Shown in pieces: positions 18,789 through 28,900 of a stretch of DNA of 64,000 bases. The stretch covers positions 62,001-126,000 of the forward strand of contig NZ_JACB01000035.1 of NCBI RefSeq assembly GCF_000520975.1. Direction: 5' to 3'. How positions within the stretch are numbered: position 1 is the stretch's first letter; each line of letters opens with the position of its first letter. The notes below the pieces were generated by a model that worked only from the letters and a program-made list of their open reading frames with translations, did not search any database and had not been told where the DNA came from. The DNA comes from Aquimarina megaterium XH134. Lineage in GTDB: Bacteria; Bacteroidota; Bacteroidia; Flavobacteriales; Flavobacteriaceae. Both the position numbers and the translations under genes were made by a program.

Positions 18789-20567
18789 ATGAGTTTACAA
18801 CAAACCATTTCAGAAAAAGTAAAAGAAGCAATACAACAATTGTATAGTGCTGATCTGGAATCTGTAGAATTACAAGCCACCCGAAAAGAATTTGAGGGAG
18901 ATATTACTGTAGTAGTATTTCCGATGCTTCGAGTAGTTAAAGGAAACCCTGTTCAGATAGGAGAATCCATAGGGAAGTATTTGGTAGAGCATATAAAAGA
19001 AATTGATGCCTATAATGTAGTTAAAGGGTTTCTAAATCTAGTAATTTCGGATTCATATTATCTTAATTTTTTTGCAGAAATCAAAAATATTGAAGGTTAT
19101 GGTTTTGTAACACCTTCAGCAGAAGATAAGGCAATTATGGTAGAGTATTCTTCGCCTAATACAAATAAGCCTCTGCATTTAGGACATGTTAGAAATAATC
19201 TTTTAGGATATGCTGTAGCAGAAATTATCAAAGCTAGCGGTAAAAAAGTATATAAAACCCAAATTATTAATGATAGAGGTATACATATTTGTAAATCTAT
19301 GTTAGCCTGGCAAAAATATGGAGATGGAAAAACACCAGAATCTACGGGGTTAAAAGGAGATAAATTGGTTGGAAATTATTATGTGAAATTTGATAAAGTC
19401 TATAAAGATCAAATTGCTGAGTTAATTTCTGCAGGTAAAACAGAAGAGGACGCAAAAAAGGAAGCTCCGATCTTGGTAGAAGCCCAAGAAATGCTTCGTA
19501 AATGGGAAGCAGGAGACGAAGAAGTGGTGAAACTTTGGGAAATGATGAATGGTTGGGTGTATGATGGTTTTGATCAGACCTATAAGACTTTAGGAGTAGA
19601 TTTTGATAGCTACTACTATGAAAGTAATACATATCTTCTTGGGAAGGATAATATCGAAGATGGATTGGCTACAGGTGTATTTTTCAAAAAAGAAGACGGG
19701 TCAGTATGGTGTGATCTAACCGATGAAGGTCTTGACGAAAAAATAGTATTGCGTAGCGATGGTACTGCAGTATATATGACTCAGGATATAGGAACAGCAA
19801 TACAGCGTGTTAAGGATAACCCTGATATAGGAGGGATGATATATACTGTAGGGAATGAGCAAGATTATCATTTTAAGGTGTTGTTTTTAATTTTGAAAAA
19901 ATTAGGATATGACTGGGCACAATATTTACATCATCTAAGTTATGGTATGGTTGATTTGCCTAGTGGTAAAATGAAAAGTAGAGAAGGAACGGTAGTAGAT
20001 GCTGATGATTTAATTACTCAAATGGCAACGACTGCTGGTGAAATTTCTAAAGATCTGGGTAAGTTAGATGGCTATACAGAAGATGAAAAAGCAGAAATTT
20101 ACCGTACTATAGGTCTTGGGGCATTAAAATATTTTATTTTGAAAGTAGATCCCAAAAAACGTATTCTTTTTAATCCCGAAGAATCGGTAGATTTTCAAGG
20201 AAATACAGGGCCATTTATACAATATACCTATGCGCGTATTCAAGCAATTCTACGAAAAGCAGATTTTGATTATGACATCCCTATAGTTGATATAACGTTA
20301 CATGAAAAGGAGAAGGAACTTATTAAACAATTAGAGCTTTATCCAGAAATTATTCAGAATGCTGCGAATGAACTTAGCCCAGCCATAGTTAGTAATTATA
20401 CTTATGACTTGGTAAAGAGTTATAATTCGTTTTTTCAAAATGTATCTATATTCGGAGCAGATACAGATCAGGAAAAAATATTTAGAGTTCAAATTTCTAG
20501 TCTGGTGGGTAAAACTATTAAGTCTGGATTTAAACTTTTAGGGATTAACGTTCCCGAAAGGATGTAG
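18789..20567 (+). CDS. argS: Arginyl-tRNA synthetase
   Basis: A class I synthetase charging tRNA-Arg. The 592-residue protein has the N-terminal additional domain (1-110), the HIGH-type motif SSPNTNKPLHLGHVRNN (about 120-136), the KMSK-like LPSGKMKSREGTVVDADDL and a C-terminal DALR anticodon domain ending in a Met. It is a single gene preceded by its own promoter and followed by a 148-base gap. Confidence 0.97.
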   Translation: MSLQQTISEKVKEAIQQLYSADLESVELQATRKEFEGDITVVVFPMLRVVKGNPVQIGESIGKYLVEHIKEIDAYNVVKGFLNLVISDSYYLNFFAEIKNIEGYGFVTPSAEDKAIMVEYSSPNTNKPLHLGHVRNNLLGYAVAEIIKASGKKVYKTQIINDRGIHICKSMLAWQKYGDGKTPESTGLKGDKLVGNYYVKFDKVYKDQIAELISAGKTEEDAKKEAPILVEAQEMLRKWEAGDEEVVKLWEMMNGWVYDGFDQTYKTLGVDFDSYYYESNTYLLGKDNIEDGLATGVFFKKEDGSVWCDLTDEGLDEKIVLRSDGTAVYMTQDIGTAIQRVKDNPDIGGMIYTVGNEQDYHFKVLFLILKKLGYDWAQYLHHLSYGMVDLPSGKMKSREGTVVDADDLITQMATTAGEISKDLGKLDGYTEDEKAEIYRTIGLGALKYFILKVDPKKRILFNPEESVDFQGNTGPFIQYTYARIQAILRKADFDYDIPIVDITLHEKEKELIKQLELYPEIIQNAANELSPAIVSNYTYDLVKSYNSFFQNVSIFGADTDQEKIFRVQISSLVGKTIKSGFKLLGINVPERM

Positions 20568-20715
20568 TTTTAGATATAGGTGTAAAACTTTAGGATCGAT
20601 ATTTTTTACTTTAAAAAGAGAAGGATATCGATTTTTTATTCCTTTTGTCTAAAGTATAAAATAAAAATCAATAGTAAATACTATATTAAATCATCTGTTT
20701 TTTTATTTTAGTAAG

Positions 20716-21183
20716 ATGAAGTGCCAAATATCAAGAGCAACAGATCAGGATTTACCGTTGATGCAACATTTGTTTTATCAAACGGTTATTACGTATGGTT
20801 CTATGGTATTTACAAAATCAGAAATTAAAATTTACTCTCGATTGGCCATAAACAAAGCATATTGGCAAAATAAATTTAGTAAAGACTTTATTTATAATGC
20901 CAAGTTAAATGGTGAAATTGTTGGTTCTTTTTCTATGGACCCAAAAGGAAATATTGAGTATATATTTGTTCATATGAATTATCATGGGCGAGGTATTGCT
21001 AGTGAATTGTATCGTACTATCGAAGAAATAGCAAAAGAAACAAATATAAAAACATTAACTACGCAAGTTAATATGTTAACCCGTTCGTTTTTCCAGAAAA
21101 ATGGCTTCGAAATTATAAAAAATGCTTCAAAAGTCGTTGGAGGAGAGGAAGTAATAAGTTATAGCGGCGTAAAACATCTCTAA
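20716..21183 (+). CDS. GNAT-family N-acetyltransferase
   Basis: A 155-residue acetyl-CoA-dependent acyltransferase. The fold is shown by the N-terminal ISRATDQDLPLMQHLFYQT, the central strand GEIVGSFSMDPKGNIEYIFV, the acetyl-CoA loop HMNYHGRGIASELYRTIEE (motif A, H-x-R-G-I-A-S) and a final strand with RSFFQKNGFEI. The substrate cannot be read from sequence. It is a single gene between argS and ffh, with no obvious partners. Confidence 0.8.
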   Translation: MKCQISRATDQDLPLMQHLFYQTVITYGSMVFTKSEIKIYSRLAINKAYWQNKFSKDFIYNAKLNGEIVGSFSMDPKGNIEYIFVHMNYHGRGIASELYRTIEEIAKETNIKTLTTQVNMLTRSFFQKNGFEIIKNASKVVGGEEVISYSGVKHL

Positions 21184-21366
21184 AAACTAATATCTAAAAC
21201 CAAATCATAGTATGTAAATGATTTTTAGTTTTTTAAGGTAAAATAATGTGTGAAATCGTATATTAATCTTGTCTTTGGCAACACAAAATTACATGTGATA
21301 CTGTATTGTTTGATTGTGATTCTGTAATTCTATAATTCCATCCTTTATTTATACACTTCAAATCCT

Positions 21367-21374
21367 TAAATTTG
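21367..21374 (+). promoter_or_regulatory. -7 box (TAAATTTG) of ffh
   Basis: TAAATTTG fits the Bacteroidota -7 consensus and lies 48 bases before the ffh ATG. The -33 element is not clear. Confidence 0.5.
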
Positions 21375-21421
21375 CACCGATCTATCGATAAAGGTAGTGT
21401 TTTCAAAATACAAGAAAATAT

Positions 21422-22750
21422 ATGTTTGATAATTTAAGTGATAAGCTAGATAAAGCTTTACATATTCTAAAAGGTCATGGGCAGATAACAGAAGTAAATG
21501 TTGCAGAGACACTTAAGGAAGTGCGAAGAGCATTAGTTGATGCCGATGTAAATTATAAAATTGCTAAAGAATTTACTTCAACAGTAAAAGAAAAAGCATT
21601 AGGTCAAAATGTTTTAAAAAGCCTTAAGCCAGGGCAATTGATGGTGAAACTTGTCAAGGATGAATTAACAGAATTGATGGGTGGTGATGTTGTAGAGGTT
21701 GATTTATCGGGTAAACCATCTGTTATTTTGATGTCGGGATTACAAGGTTCTGGTAAGACTACTTTTTCGGGAAAACTTGCTAATTTTCTTGCAACTAAAA
21801 AAACTAAAAAACCACTTCTTGTTGCTTGTGATGTATATAGACCTGCGGCGATAGATCAATTGCACGTAGTTGGAGAGCAGATTAATGTAGAGGTTTTTAG
21901 TGATAGAGGCAATAATGATCCGGTTGCTATTGCCAAAGCTGGTGTAGCACATGCAAAAGCAAATGGATTTAATGTGGTTATTATTGATACCGCAGGGCGT
22001 TTGGCTGTAGACGAAGTGATGATGACCGAGATAGCAAATATCCATAAAGCTGTTACTCCTAATGAAACCTTATTTGTTGTTGATTCTATGACAGGGCAGG
22101 ATGCAGTTAATACTGCAAAAGCTTTTAATGATGTCCTTAACTTTGATGGAGTAATTCTAACTAAGCTTGATGGTGATACCCGAGGTGGAGCAGCAATATC
22201 TATAAAATCGGTTGTTGATAAACCTATTAAATTTATTGGTACCGGGGAGAAAATGGAAGCCATCGATGTGTTCTATCCTTCTCGTATGGCAGATCGTATT
22301 TTGGGGATGGGAGATGTAGTATCTCTGGTAGAGCGTGCTCAGGAGCAGTTTGACGAAGAAGAGGCAAGAAAATTACAAAAGAAAATTGCCAAAAATCAGT
22401 TCGGATTTGATGATTTCTTAAAACAAATTCAGCAGATTAAGAAAATGGGTAATATGAAGGATCTGATCGGAATGATCCCTGGAGCGGGGAAAATGATGAA
22501 AAATATGGATATCGATGATGATGCGTTTAGGCATATTGAGGCGATTATACATTCTATGACACCAGAAGAACGATCAAAACCACAAATTATAAATTCTAGT
22601 AGAAAGAAACGTATTGGTAAAGGTTCGGGAACATCGATACAACAAGTAAATCAGTTGTTAAAGCAATTTGATCAAATGAGTAAGATGATGAAGATGATGC
22701 AAGGTGGCGGTGGAAAACGAATGATGCAGATGATGGGTAAAATGAAATAA
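21422..22750 (+). CDS. ffh: Signal recognition particle protein Ffh
   Basis: The SRP GTPase that delivers nascent membrane proteins to FtsY and SecYEG. The 442-residue protein has the N domain (1-90), the G domain with GLQGSGKTTFSGKLA (G1, about 103-117), DTAGRLAVDE, TKLDGDTRGGAA, and a methionine-rich M domain (about 325-442) that ends MMKMMQGGGGKRMMQMM. folD follows 36 bases later and could be co-transcribed. Confidence 0.98.
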   Translation: MFDNLSDKLDKALHILKGHGQITEVNVAETLKEVRRALVDADVNYKIAKEFTSTVKEKALGQNVLKSLKPGQLMVKLVKDELTELMGGDVVEVDLSGKPSVILMSGLQGSGKTTFSGKLANFLATKKTKKPLLVACDVYRPAAIDQLHVVGEQINVEVFSDRGNNDPVAIAKAGVAHAKANGFNVVIIDTAGRLAVDEVMMTEIANIHKAVTPNETLFVVDSMTGQDAVNTAKAFNDVLNFDGVILTKLDGDTRGGAAISIKSVVDKPIKFIGTGEKMEAIDVFYPSRMADRILGMGDVVSLVERAQEQFDEEEARKLQKKIAKNQFGFDDFLKQIQQIKKMGNMKDLIGMIPGAGKMMKNMDIDDDAFRHIEAIIHSMTPEERSKPQIINSSRKKRIGKGSGTSIQQVNQLLKQFDQMSKMMKMMQGGGGKRMMQMMGKMK

Positions 22751-22786
22751 TTATAATTTTTTGGGAATAACAGGTAATTTAGGCAA

Positions 22787-23671
22787 ATGGAAATATTAGA
22801 TGGAAAAAAAGTAAGCAACGATATTAAAGATGAAATAGCTGTTGAGGTTCAGAAAATGAAAGAACGTGGTGAAAAAGTACCACATCTTGCAGCAGTTTTG
22901 GTAGGTAATGACGGTGCTAGTTTAACTTATGTAGGTAGTAAAGTTAGGGCTTGTGAACGAATAGGTTTTGAATCTACTTTGGTAAAGATGCCAGATACTA
23001 CCAGTGAAATAGAACTGTTAGCTAAGATTAAAGAGCTTAATGAAGATGATGATATCGATGGTTTTATAGTGCAATTGCCATTACCTCCTCAGATTGATGA
23101 ACAAAAGATACTTTTAGCGGTACACCCTGATAAGGATGTAGATGGTTTTCATCCCATGAATTTTGGAAGAATGGCGCTAGAGATGCCAGCCTTTATTTCT
23201 GCTACTCCGTTTGGTATTTTAGAGTTATTAGAACGCTACAATGTAGAGACCAAAGGAAAACATACTGTGGTAATTGGTAGAAGTCATATTGTTGGTAGGC
23301 CTATTAGTATCTTAATGGGAAGAAAAGGTTCTCCTGGTAATTCTACAGTAACATTAACCCATAGTCATACTAAAAATATTGAGCAAATTATTGCTCAGGC
23401 AGATATTGTTATTTCTGCCTTGGGAGTTCCTAATTTTTTGAAAGCTGAGATGGTGAAAGAAAATGCGGTTGTTATTGATGTTGGAATTACAAGAGTTTCT
23501 GATGAATCCAGTCCAAAAGGATATAGGATTGTTGGGGATGTAGATTTTGAAAATGTAAGTAAAAAAGCATCTTTTATTACTCCGGTGCCAGGAGGAGTAG
23601 GGCCAATGACAATAGCGATGTTGCTTAAAAACACATTATTAGCAAGAGAAAGACATCAAAATAATAAATAA
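22787..23671 (+). CDS. folD: Bifunctional methylenetetrahydrofolate dehydrogenase/cyclohydrolase
   Basis: Interconverts 5,10-methylene- and 10-formyl-tetrahydrofolate for one-carbon metabolism. The 294-residue protein has the catalytic YVGSKVRACERIGFES (Lys in Y-V-x3-K), the QLPLPPQIDEQKIL and DKDVDGFHPMNFGRM signatures, the Rossmann VIGRSHIVGRPISILM, and TPVPGGVGPMTIAML near the C terminus. It lies 36 bases behind ffh. A large palindrome sits about 190 bases downstream. Confidence 0.97.
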   Translation: MEILDGKKVSNDIKDEIAVEVQKMKERGEKVPHLAAVLVGNDGASLTYVGSKVRACERIGFESTLVKMPDTTSEIELLAKIKELNEDDDIDGFIVQLPLPPQIDEQKILLAVHPDKDVDGFHPMNFGRMALEMPAFISATPFGILELLERYNVETKGKHTVVIGRSHIVGRPISILMGRKGSPGNSTVTLTHSHTKNIEQIIAQADIVISALGVPNFLKAEMVKENAVVIDVGITRVSDESSPKGYRIVGDVDFENVSKKASFITPVPGGVGPMTIAMLLKNTLLARERHQNNK

Positions 23672-23858
23672 TTTTGATTTGTTTTTTGAACTAAAAAATA
23701 GATATCCGGCACGATAATTATAAAGAGTGTTAAGAAGAACTAGGTGCTGTGTTAAAAAAGATTGATATCGATGTGATTTTTCTTATACTATGTTAGAAAT
23801 CATCGATTTAGATGTTTCTAATCACTTAAATACTTTGATCTAATAGTATTTACAATTA

Positions 23859-23908
23859 ATACCTAAAAAGCCAGTACATACGATCGTATGTACTGGCTTT
23901 TTAGGTAT
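23859..23908. terminator. Perfect 50-bp palindrome, likely bidirectional terminator
   Basis: The two 25-base halves are exact reverse complements with no loop bases, centred on CGATCG. The core GCCAGTACATAC is flanked by AAAAA on one side and TTTTT on the other, so both strands read as a stem followed by a T-run. It lies between convergent genes. The arms are longer than needed for termination. Confidence 0.7.
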
Positions 23909-23951
23909 GTAAGAATTTCCTTCTGAAAAAAATCCTTATCGTATTTATAAT

Positions 23952-23986
23952 ATAAACGCCAGAACTCATAAAGTCCTGGCGTTTAT
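23952..23986 (-). terminator. Hairpin downstream of the SH3-domain gene
   Basis: ATAAACGCCAG (23952-23962) pairs with CTGGCGTTTAT (23976-23986) around a 13-base loop. It lies 54 bases past the end of the minus-strand gene. The T-run is weak, so termination is likely but not certain. Confidence 0.55.
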
Positions 23987-24039
23987 TATATATGTTACAT
24001 TTATATTTTGGTGATTATAAAATGTATGTAATCGTATTC

Positions 24040-25191
24040 TTAGTTTTCGTTAAATTTATCTGCAGAAATGTTATCATCACTACCAGTACTATATCCACCT
24101 CCACTAGGAAGAAGATCTAATGCTAAATTATACGAAGGAACGTTGATACCTTTAGAAGTTTTAACGGTGTTAAAGTCTAAGATTTGCTCACTCTTTTCGT
24201 ATAATGCATTCTTAGTAAAAGTTCCATATTTTTTACCATTCTCAGTGGTTTCTTTCCATTCCTTACCGTATGCAATTTTAAGGAAGTATTCTCCCTCTGG
24301 AATGTTTCTGATAAACTGAGTAGTATTAGAGTTGATATAGGTTACACGTACTAACTGGTCATCAGCTTTGGTTTTACCCATTTTGTACATCTTAATAACA
24401 ACTTCTGTGTTTTTTCCTACTTTAATTTTTAGGTAGTTATCTAACTTATAATCAAACTTACCTTTAAAGTTAAATGATTTTGGAGTTGCACCAGACTTAT
24501 ATGTCTTTTTCTCCCAGCTAGAGTATTTATCTTCTCTAGATACTTCTATAGAAGCAGCTTTAGGAGAGCTCGTATTCGAGCTAGAACCATAAGATGGTGT
24601 TGTAGATTCGATAGGATTAGAGGCTACATTCGAACCTCTTGCAGCTCTTCTGTTAGCTTCTTCTACCGCTTTTCTTGTTTCTTCTGTGTCTGCAAGAGCT
24701 CGTTGTGCAGCAACATCTTTTGATCGTTTTGCTGCTTCTGCATCTGCAATAGCTTTTGCTGCAGCTGCTTCTGCTTCTCTTTTTAGACGTTCTGCGTCAG
24801 CAATTGCTTTTCTTGCTGCTTCTTCTGCAGCTTTTTTGGCAGCTTCTGCCTGTGCAATTGCTCGTGCTGCTGCTTGTTTTGCAGCTTCTCTTTTTGCTGC
24901 TGCTTCTTGAGCAGCTCTTTCTGCATCTGCAATTCGGCTATCCTCGGTTAATAGCTTACTAAGTACAAATCCGTTCATTTTCTTGAACTGTATTGCACTC
25001 CATTCTCCGTAATTAGAGCTCATTACATACACCTGAGTTCCTTGAGGAACCTCGGCGATGGTATTAAATTGTAGGCCTGGACCACTTCGAACTTCTAATT
25101 TATTAGAAGACATTAAGTATTGCCCATCCTGAGCATGAGCAGACGAGAAAGTAATCACCAAAAGCAGAATAAATGTAAAAATAGACTTCAT
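24040..25191 (-). CDS. Secreted SH3-domain protein with alanine-rich coiled coil
   Basis: A 383-residue protein with a cleavable signal peptide (about 1-20, ending AHAQ). Next comes a bacterial SH3 domain (about 24-82: KLEVRSGPGLQFNTIAEVPQ), then a roughly 105-residue Ala/Glu/Lys/Arg helix with repeated A-I-A-D-A-E units (about 86-190). A Ser/Thr-rich linker and an unrecognised C-terminal beta-rich domain (about 225-365) follow. SH3b modules usually bind peptidoglycan, so a periplasmic envelope role is inferred. The helix is low-complexity and should not be used for homology. Confidence 0.75.
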   Translation of the reverse strand: MKSIFTFILLLVITFSSAHAQDGQYLMSSNKLEVRSGPGLQFNTIAEVPQGTQVYVMSSNYGEWSAIQFKKMNGFVLSKLLTEDSRIADAERAAQEAAAKREAAKQAAARAIAQAEAAKKAAEEAARKAIADAERLKREAEAAAAKAIADAEAAKRSKDVAAQRALADTEETRKAVEEANRRAARGSNVASNPIESTTPSYGSSSNTSSPKAASIEVSREDKYSSWEKKTYKSGATPKSFNFKGKFDYKLDNYLKIKVGKNTEVVIKMYKMGKTKADDQLVRVTYINSNTTQFIRNIPEGEYFLKIAYGKEWKETTENGKKYGTFTKNALYEKSEQILDFNTVKTSKGINVPSYNLALDLLPSGGGYSTGSDDNISADKFNEN

Positions 25192-25797
25192 ATCGCTTGT
25201 TTTAAGTAGATTGGGTTATAATTCAAATTTAATATTACTATTTCTTTAATTAAAAATTTATAAAAAAACATAATTTACCGTCAAAAATCGATCTTCAAAA
25301 AAGGTGCCAAAAATATTTTAGCTCTAATTTCTTCTTTTAATACAATCTAATAAACATTAAAAGAATTACAATTTTTTAAAGAACAATTTGATCTGTAATG
25401 ATTTGTTTTTCAATAAGTTAATGTGTTTTTGCTCTAGCAAAACTTCAATACTTTCGATTAAAATACTGAAAAGAAAACCATTAAATCAGACTCAAAAGTA
25501 ATGTTTTAATATGAAAAACACAACTTGTTTTCATTTTATTTCAATAAAAATAACAATTTATTTCTATCATTTTGTGTTTTTCAACGATTTTTTTTGACAA
25601 TACAACCGATTTAGTTGTGATTTTTAGATAGCATTGTCGGTTTTGTAAGTCATGTGTTATAGATATATGTAAATATGAAAAATATTTAATTTGATAAGCA
25701 CAAGGCTCTATTCTGTTTTAACATAGGTTTAACAAGGGGTTTGCGCGCTTTAATTAGAATATCAAACCCTATACTTAAATTCATATGTGAATAAACT
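25192..25797. other. AT-rich intergenic region upstream of the SH3-domain gene
   Basis: 606 bases with no plausible ORF. It contains the minus-strand -7 box at 25224-25231 and many short A/T tracts. I see no RNA gene, repeat array or remnant. Confidence 0.6.
25224..25231 (-). promoter_or_regulatory. -7 box of the SH3-domain gene
   Basis: CAAATTTA on the plus strand reads TAAATTTG on the minus strand, an exact TAnnTTTG match 33 bases before the start codon. No clear -33 TTG is seen. Confidence 0.5.
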
Positions 25798-26469
25798 TTA
25801 ATGTTTTTCTTTAATAAGATTAGGGAATTTTGCTTGAAATCTTTTTAACCTGGGAACAGATATATTACGTATGTAGGGGTTGCCTGGATTTCTTTTTTCA
25901 TAATCCTGATGATAAGCTTCTCCTTCCCAGAATTTTTGAAATGGCAACACTTCTGCTGCGATTCTTCGGTTTAGTTTTTTACCTAATGCTTCTTTCTTGT
26001 TTTCGATTATTTTTTTCTGCTCTTCATTTTGATAAAAGATAATCGATCTGTATTGTGAGCCATGATCTGGGCCTTGTCCATTAACTTGAGTTGGATTTTG
26101 TGATCCAAAATATACATCTACCAAAGTTGAGAAAGAAACAATTTTTGGGTCATAAATGATTTCTACAGCTTCGGCATGTCCTGTTCGCCCAGTATTACTT
26201 GATTGGTATGTTGGGTTTTTGGTATGGCCTCCTGAGTAACCAGAGATAGATTCTTTAACACCTTTTACGCTTTCGTAAATAGCTTCGACACACCAAAAAC
26301 ATCCACTGGCAAAATAAGCTCTTTCCATACCGTCGACAGGTTTAACTCTCACGGGTGTGATGTTTTCGTTTTTTGTGACTTCTTTTTTGTTATTAACTGA
26401 TTGACTATTACTTTGGCAGCTCGAGAATAATAAAACAGCACTCCATATTATATATAGTATATTTTTCAT
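25798..26469 (-). CDS. msrA: Peptide methionine sulfoxide reductase MsrA, lipoprotein form
   Basis: Reduces methionine-S-sulfoxide in proteins. The 223-residue protein begins with a lipoprotein signal (LLFSSC, Cys18), so it should act in the periplasm anchored to a membrane. The catalytic motif SGCFWCVEA has Cys57; later motifs are YSGGHTKNPTYQ, GHAEAVEIIYDPK and GSQYRSIIF, all typical of MsrA. It is a single gene downstream of rho. Confidence 0.95.
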   Translation of the reverse strand: MKNILYIIWSAVLLFSSCQSNSQSVNNKKEVTKNENITPVRVKPVDGMERAYFASGCFWCVEAIYESVKGVKESISGYSGGHTKNPTYQSSNTGRTGHAEAVEIIYDPKIVSFSTLVDVYFGSQNPTQVNGQGPDHGSQYRSIIFYQNEEQKKIIENKKEALGKKLNRRIAAEVLPFQKFWEGEAYHQDYEKRNPGNPYIRNISVPRLKRFQAKFPNLIKEKH

Positions 26470-26557
26470 GATATATTAAGTTTTAACACTTGGTCAATTT
26501 CTTCTTAGAAAACTTTCAGTTTATTTATTAAAAGTGATAAAATAATATGATAATGCA

Positions 26558-26591
26558 AAGGCGGCTATCAATTAATATTGATAGCCGCCTT
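26558..26591 (-). terminator. Terminator after rho
   Basis: AAGGCGGCTATCAAT (26558-26572) and ATTGATAGCCGCCTT (26577-26591) form a perfect 15-bp stem with a TAAT loop, 24 bases past the minus-strand end of rho. A strong factor-independent stop for the gene that encodes Rho itself. Confidence 0.85.
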
Positions 26592-26614
26592 CGATATTTA
26601 TTATAAATGTATTG

Positions 26615-28258
26615 TTATCCGTTCATAGAAATAAGGAACTCGTCATTATTTCTTGTTTGCTTAAAACGTTCATTAATAAATTCCATTGCTTCTACTGGGT
26701 TCATATCTGCAAGATATTTTCGCATTACCCACATTCTTTGAATAGTAGTTTCGTCTAATAGAATGTCATCTCGACGAGTACTAGAAGATGTAAGGTCAAT
26801 AGCAGGGAAAATTCTACGATTAGAGATTTTACGATCTAATTGTAGTTCCATGTTACCAGTTCCTTTGAATTCTTCAAAGATTACTTCATCCATTTTAGAA
26901 CCTGTTTCTGTTAATGCTGTTGCGATAATAGTTAATGAACCTCCATTTTCTATGTTACGTGCAGCACCAAAGAAACGTTTTGGTTTGTGTAAAGCATTAG
27001 CATCTACACCACCACTTAATATTTTTCCACTAGCAGGTTGTACTGTGTTGTATGCTCTGGCTAGTCTTGTGATTGAATCTAATAGAATGACTACATCGTG
27101 ACCACATTCGACTAATCTTTTTGCTTTTTCCAATACGATGTTAGCTACTTTTACATGCTCGTTAGCTTCTTTGTCAAAGGTAGAAGCAATTACTTCTCCT
27201 TTTACATTACGCTGCATATCTGTAACTTCTTCAGGTCTTTCATCTATAAGAAGGATCATTTGGTATACTTCGGGATGATTTGCTGCAATAGCATTAGCAA
27301 CATCCTTAAGTAGCATGGTCTTACCTGTTTTAGGTTGTGATACTATCATACCACGTTGTCCTTTTCCGATAGGAGCAAACAAATCCATTATCCTGGTAGA
27401 GATTGTACTTTGTCTTTCTGCAATATTAAATTTTTCTTGCGGAAATAGGGGAGTCAAATGCTCAAAAGAAACTCTATCGCGAACTACTTGTGGATCAAGA
27501 CCGTTGATTTTATTTACCTTAATAAGAGGGAAGTATTTTTCACCTTCTTTAGGAGGTCTTACTTGTCCTAATACAGTATCACCTGTTTTAAGTCCGAAAA
27601 GTCTGATTTGCGATTGTGATACATAGATATCATCTGGAGAAGAAAGATAGTTGTAGTCACTAGATCTTAAAAAGCCATATCCATCTTGCATAATGTCTAA
27701 TACGCCTTCACTTTCGATTATGGCATCAAACTCAAAATCTGGTTCTTTATATCGATTTCTATTGTCTCGATTTCCGTTCTCCTTTTTATTAGCGTTATTA
27801 GGATTGTTGCTTCGAGATTTATTTTGTTGAGACTTATCATTACCTCTGTTTCGATTGTCCTTTTTATCGTCTCTATTTTGGTGAGGTTTGTTTTTTTTAT
27901 CGGTGTTTTCTTTCTCTTTAGAAACAGTTTCCTCTGAAGGAAGCGGTTTGGTCACTTCGCTTTTTTGTTCTTTAGGAGCTTTGTTGTCTTTTTTGGCAGG
28001 ATTTGTAGGTCCGTCTGGTTTGCGAGCACGGGGCCTTCTTTGGCGAGCATTGGGTTTGGGTTTTTCAGAATCTGTTTTTTCTGAAATATCCTCAGCTACG
28101 ACTTGCTTTACCTTATTAGGATTTGTGGCTTGATAATCTAGTATTTGATATACTAAATCTAATTTTTTTAAGGTACGAAACTTAGGTACATTAAGGTTTT
28201 TTGCAATTTCTTGCAATTCAGGAAGCTTTTTTGCTTTTAATTCGGAAATCTCTAACAT
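26615..28258 (-). CDS. rho: Transcription termination factor Rho
   Basis: A hexameric RNA helicase that ends transcription. At 547 residues it is over 100 longer than E. coli Rho (419). The extra part is a charged, low-complexity insert (about 55-170) rich in Lys, Asn, Arg, Glu and Pro, between the N-terminal SAP-like helices ([16 protein letters not shown]) and the RNA-binding cold-shock-like domain ([15 protein letters not shown]). The ATPase has Walker [14 protein letters not shown], Walker [17 protein letters not shown] and the Q/R loops. Such inserts are common in Bacteroidota. Confidence 0.97.
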   Translation of the reverse strand: MLEISELKAKKLPELQEIAKNLNVPKFRTLKKLDLVYQILDYQATNPNKVKQVVAEDISEKTDSEKPKPNARQRRPRARKPDGPTNPAKKDNKAPKEQKSEVTKPLPSEETVSKEKENTDKKNKPHQNRDDKKDNRNRGNDKSQQNKSRSNNPNNANKKENGNRDNRNRYKEPDFEFDAIIESEGVLDIMQDGYGFLRSSDYNYLSSPDDIYVSQSQIRLFGLKTGDTVLGQVRPPKEGEKYFPLIKVNKINGLDPQVVRDRVSFEHLTPLFPQEKFNIAERQSTISTRIMDLFAPIGKGQRGMIVSQPKTGKTMLLKDVANAIAANHPEVYQMILLIDERPEEVTDMQRNVKGEVIASTFDKEANEHVKVANIVLEKAKRLVECGHDVVILLDSITRLARAYNTVQPASGKILSGGVDANALHKPKRFFGAARNIENGGSLTIIATALTETGSKMDEVIFEEFKGTGNMELQLDRKISNRRIFPAIDLTSSSTRRDDILLDETTIQRMWVMRKYLADMNPVEAMEFINERFKQTRNNDEFLISMNG

Positions 28259-28429
28259 TTATATTTGTTATATAATTTTACGTTTTAGGTATAAATTTTC
28301 TAAAGAAGAAATCTAGGAAAATTTTATTTTCGAAGGTAAGTAACCTTAGTTGAGAAGGTTACAGGTTTTGTGCTGCAAGTATACGACTTTATTTTTAATT
28401 TTTTACACATATTTATAAAAAGAAACTCT

Positions 28430-28437
28430 TATTTTTG
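28430..28437 (+). promoter_or_regulatory. -7 box (TATTTTTG) of the DUF4293 gene
   Basis: TATTTTTG fits TAnnTTTG and is 23 bases before the ATG, in the divergent spacer from rho. Confidence 0.45.
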
Positions 28438-28460
28438 CTTTTCTCTAAGGAAAAAAAATA

Positions 28461-28871
28461 ATGTTACAACGAATTCAAACCATATACCTTTTATTAGCTG
28501 CTGCAGTTTCTGGAGGGCTTTGTATGTATTTACCTTACGGGATAGATGCTAATGATGTAGCACTTTATGCTAAAGGAGAATTATTTCTTTTAGGAATGTT
28601 TTTGGGATCAGCGATTTTATCTCTGATTTCGATTTTTTTATTTAAAAATAGAAAGCTTCAATTTGTATTGGGGCGTATCAATATCTTATTAAACTTTATT
28701 TTACTAGGAGTATTTGTTTATTGGTCACTAACGGTATCTGGAGAAACTCAGGTTTCAGAGAAAGGTATTGGGATGATCATTCCTGTTATTTCTATCGTTT
28801 TATTAGTAATGGCCAATAAGGCTATTAAGAAGGATGAGAATCTTGTAAAATCTGTAGACCGATTACGATAA
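28461..28871 (+). CDS. DUF4293 family membrane protein
   Basis: A 136-residue protein with four hydrophobic segments (about 5-25, 43-63, 72-92, 100-120). The start MLQRIQTIYLLLAAAVSGGL is characteristic of DUF4293, a Bacteroidota family without a known function that is often next to rho, as here (divergent). It ends in a short charged tail. Confidence 0.8.
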   Translation: MLQRIQTIYLLLAAAVSGGLCMYLPYGIDANDVALYAKGELFLLGMFLGSAILSLISIFLFKNRKLQFVLGRINILLNFILLGVFVYWSLTVSGETQVSEKGIGMIIPVISIVLLVMANKAIKKDENLVKSVDRLR

Positions 28872-28900
28872 ACCTAAAATCTTAGTAGTATTAGTGCGTT

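Larger units (their letters stand above)
23672..24039. other. Intergenic region between convergent folD and the SH3-domain gene
   Basis: 368 bases without an ORF. It holds a perfect 50-bp palindrome (23859-23908) and a second, weaker hairpin (23952-23986). No gene is evident. Confidence 0.7.

Noticed and set aside
24686-24962. Long plus-strand ORFs opposite the alanine-rich helix
   Set aside because: They are Ala/Ser- and Leu-only low-complexity translations of the antisense of a repeat, not real genes.
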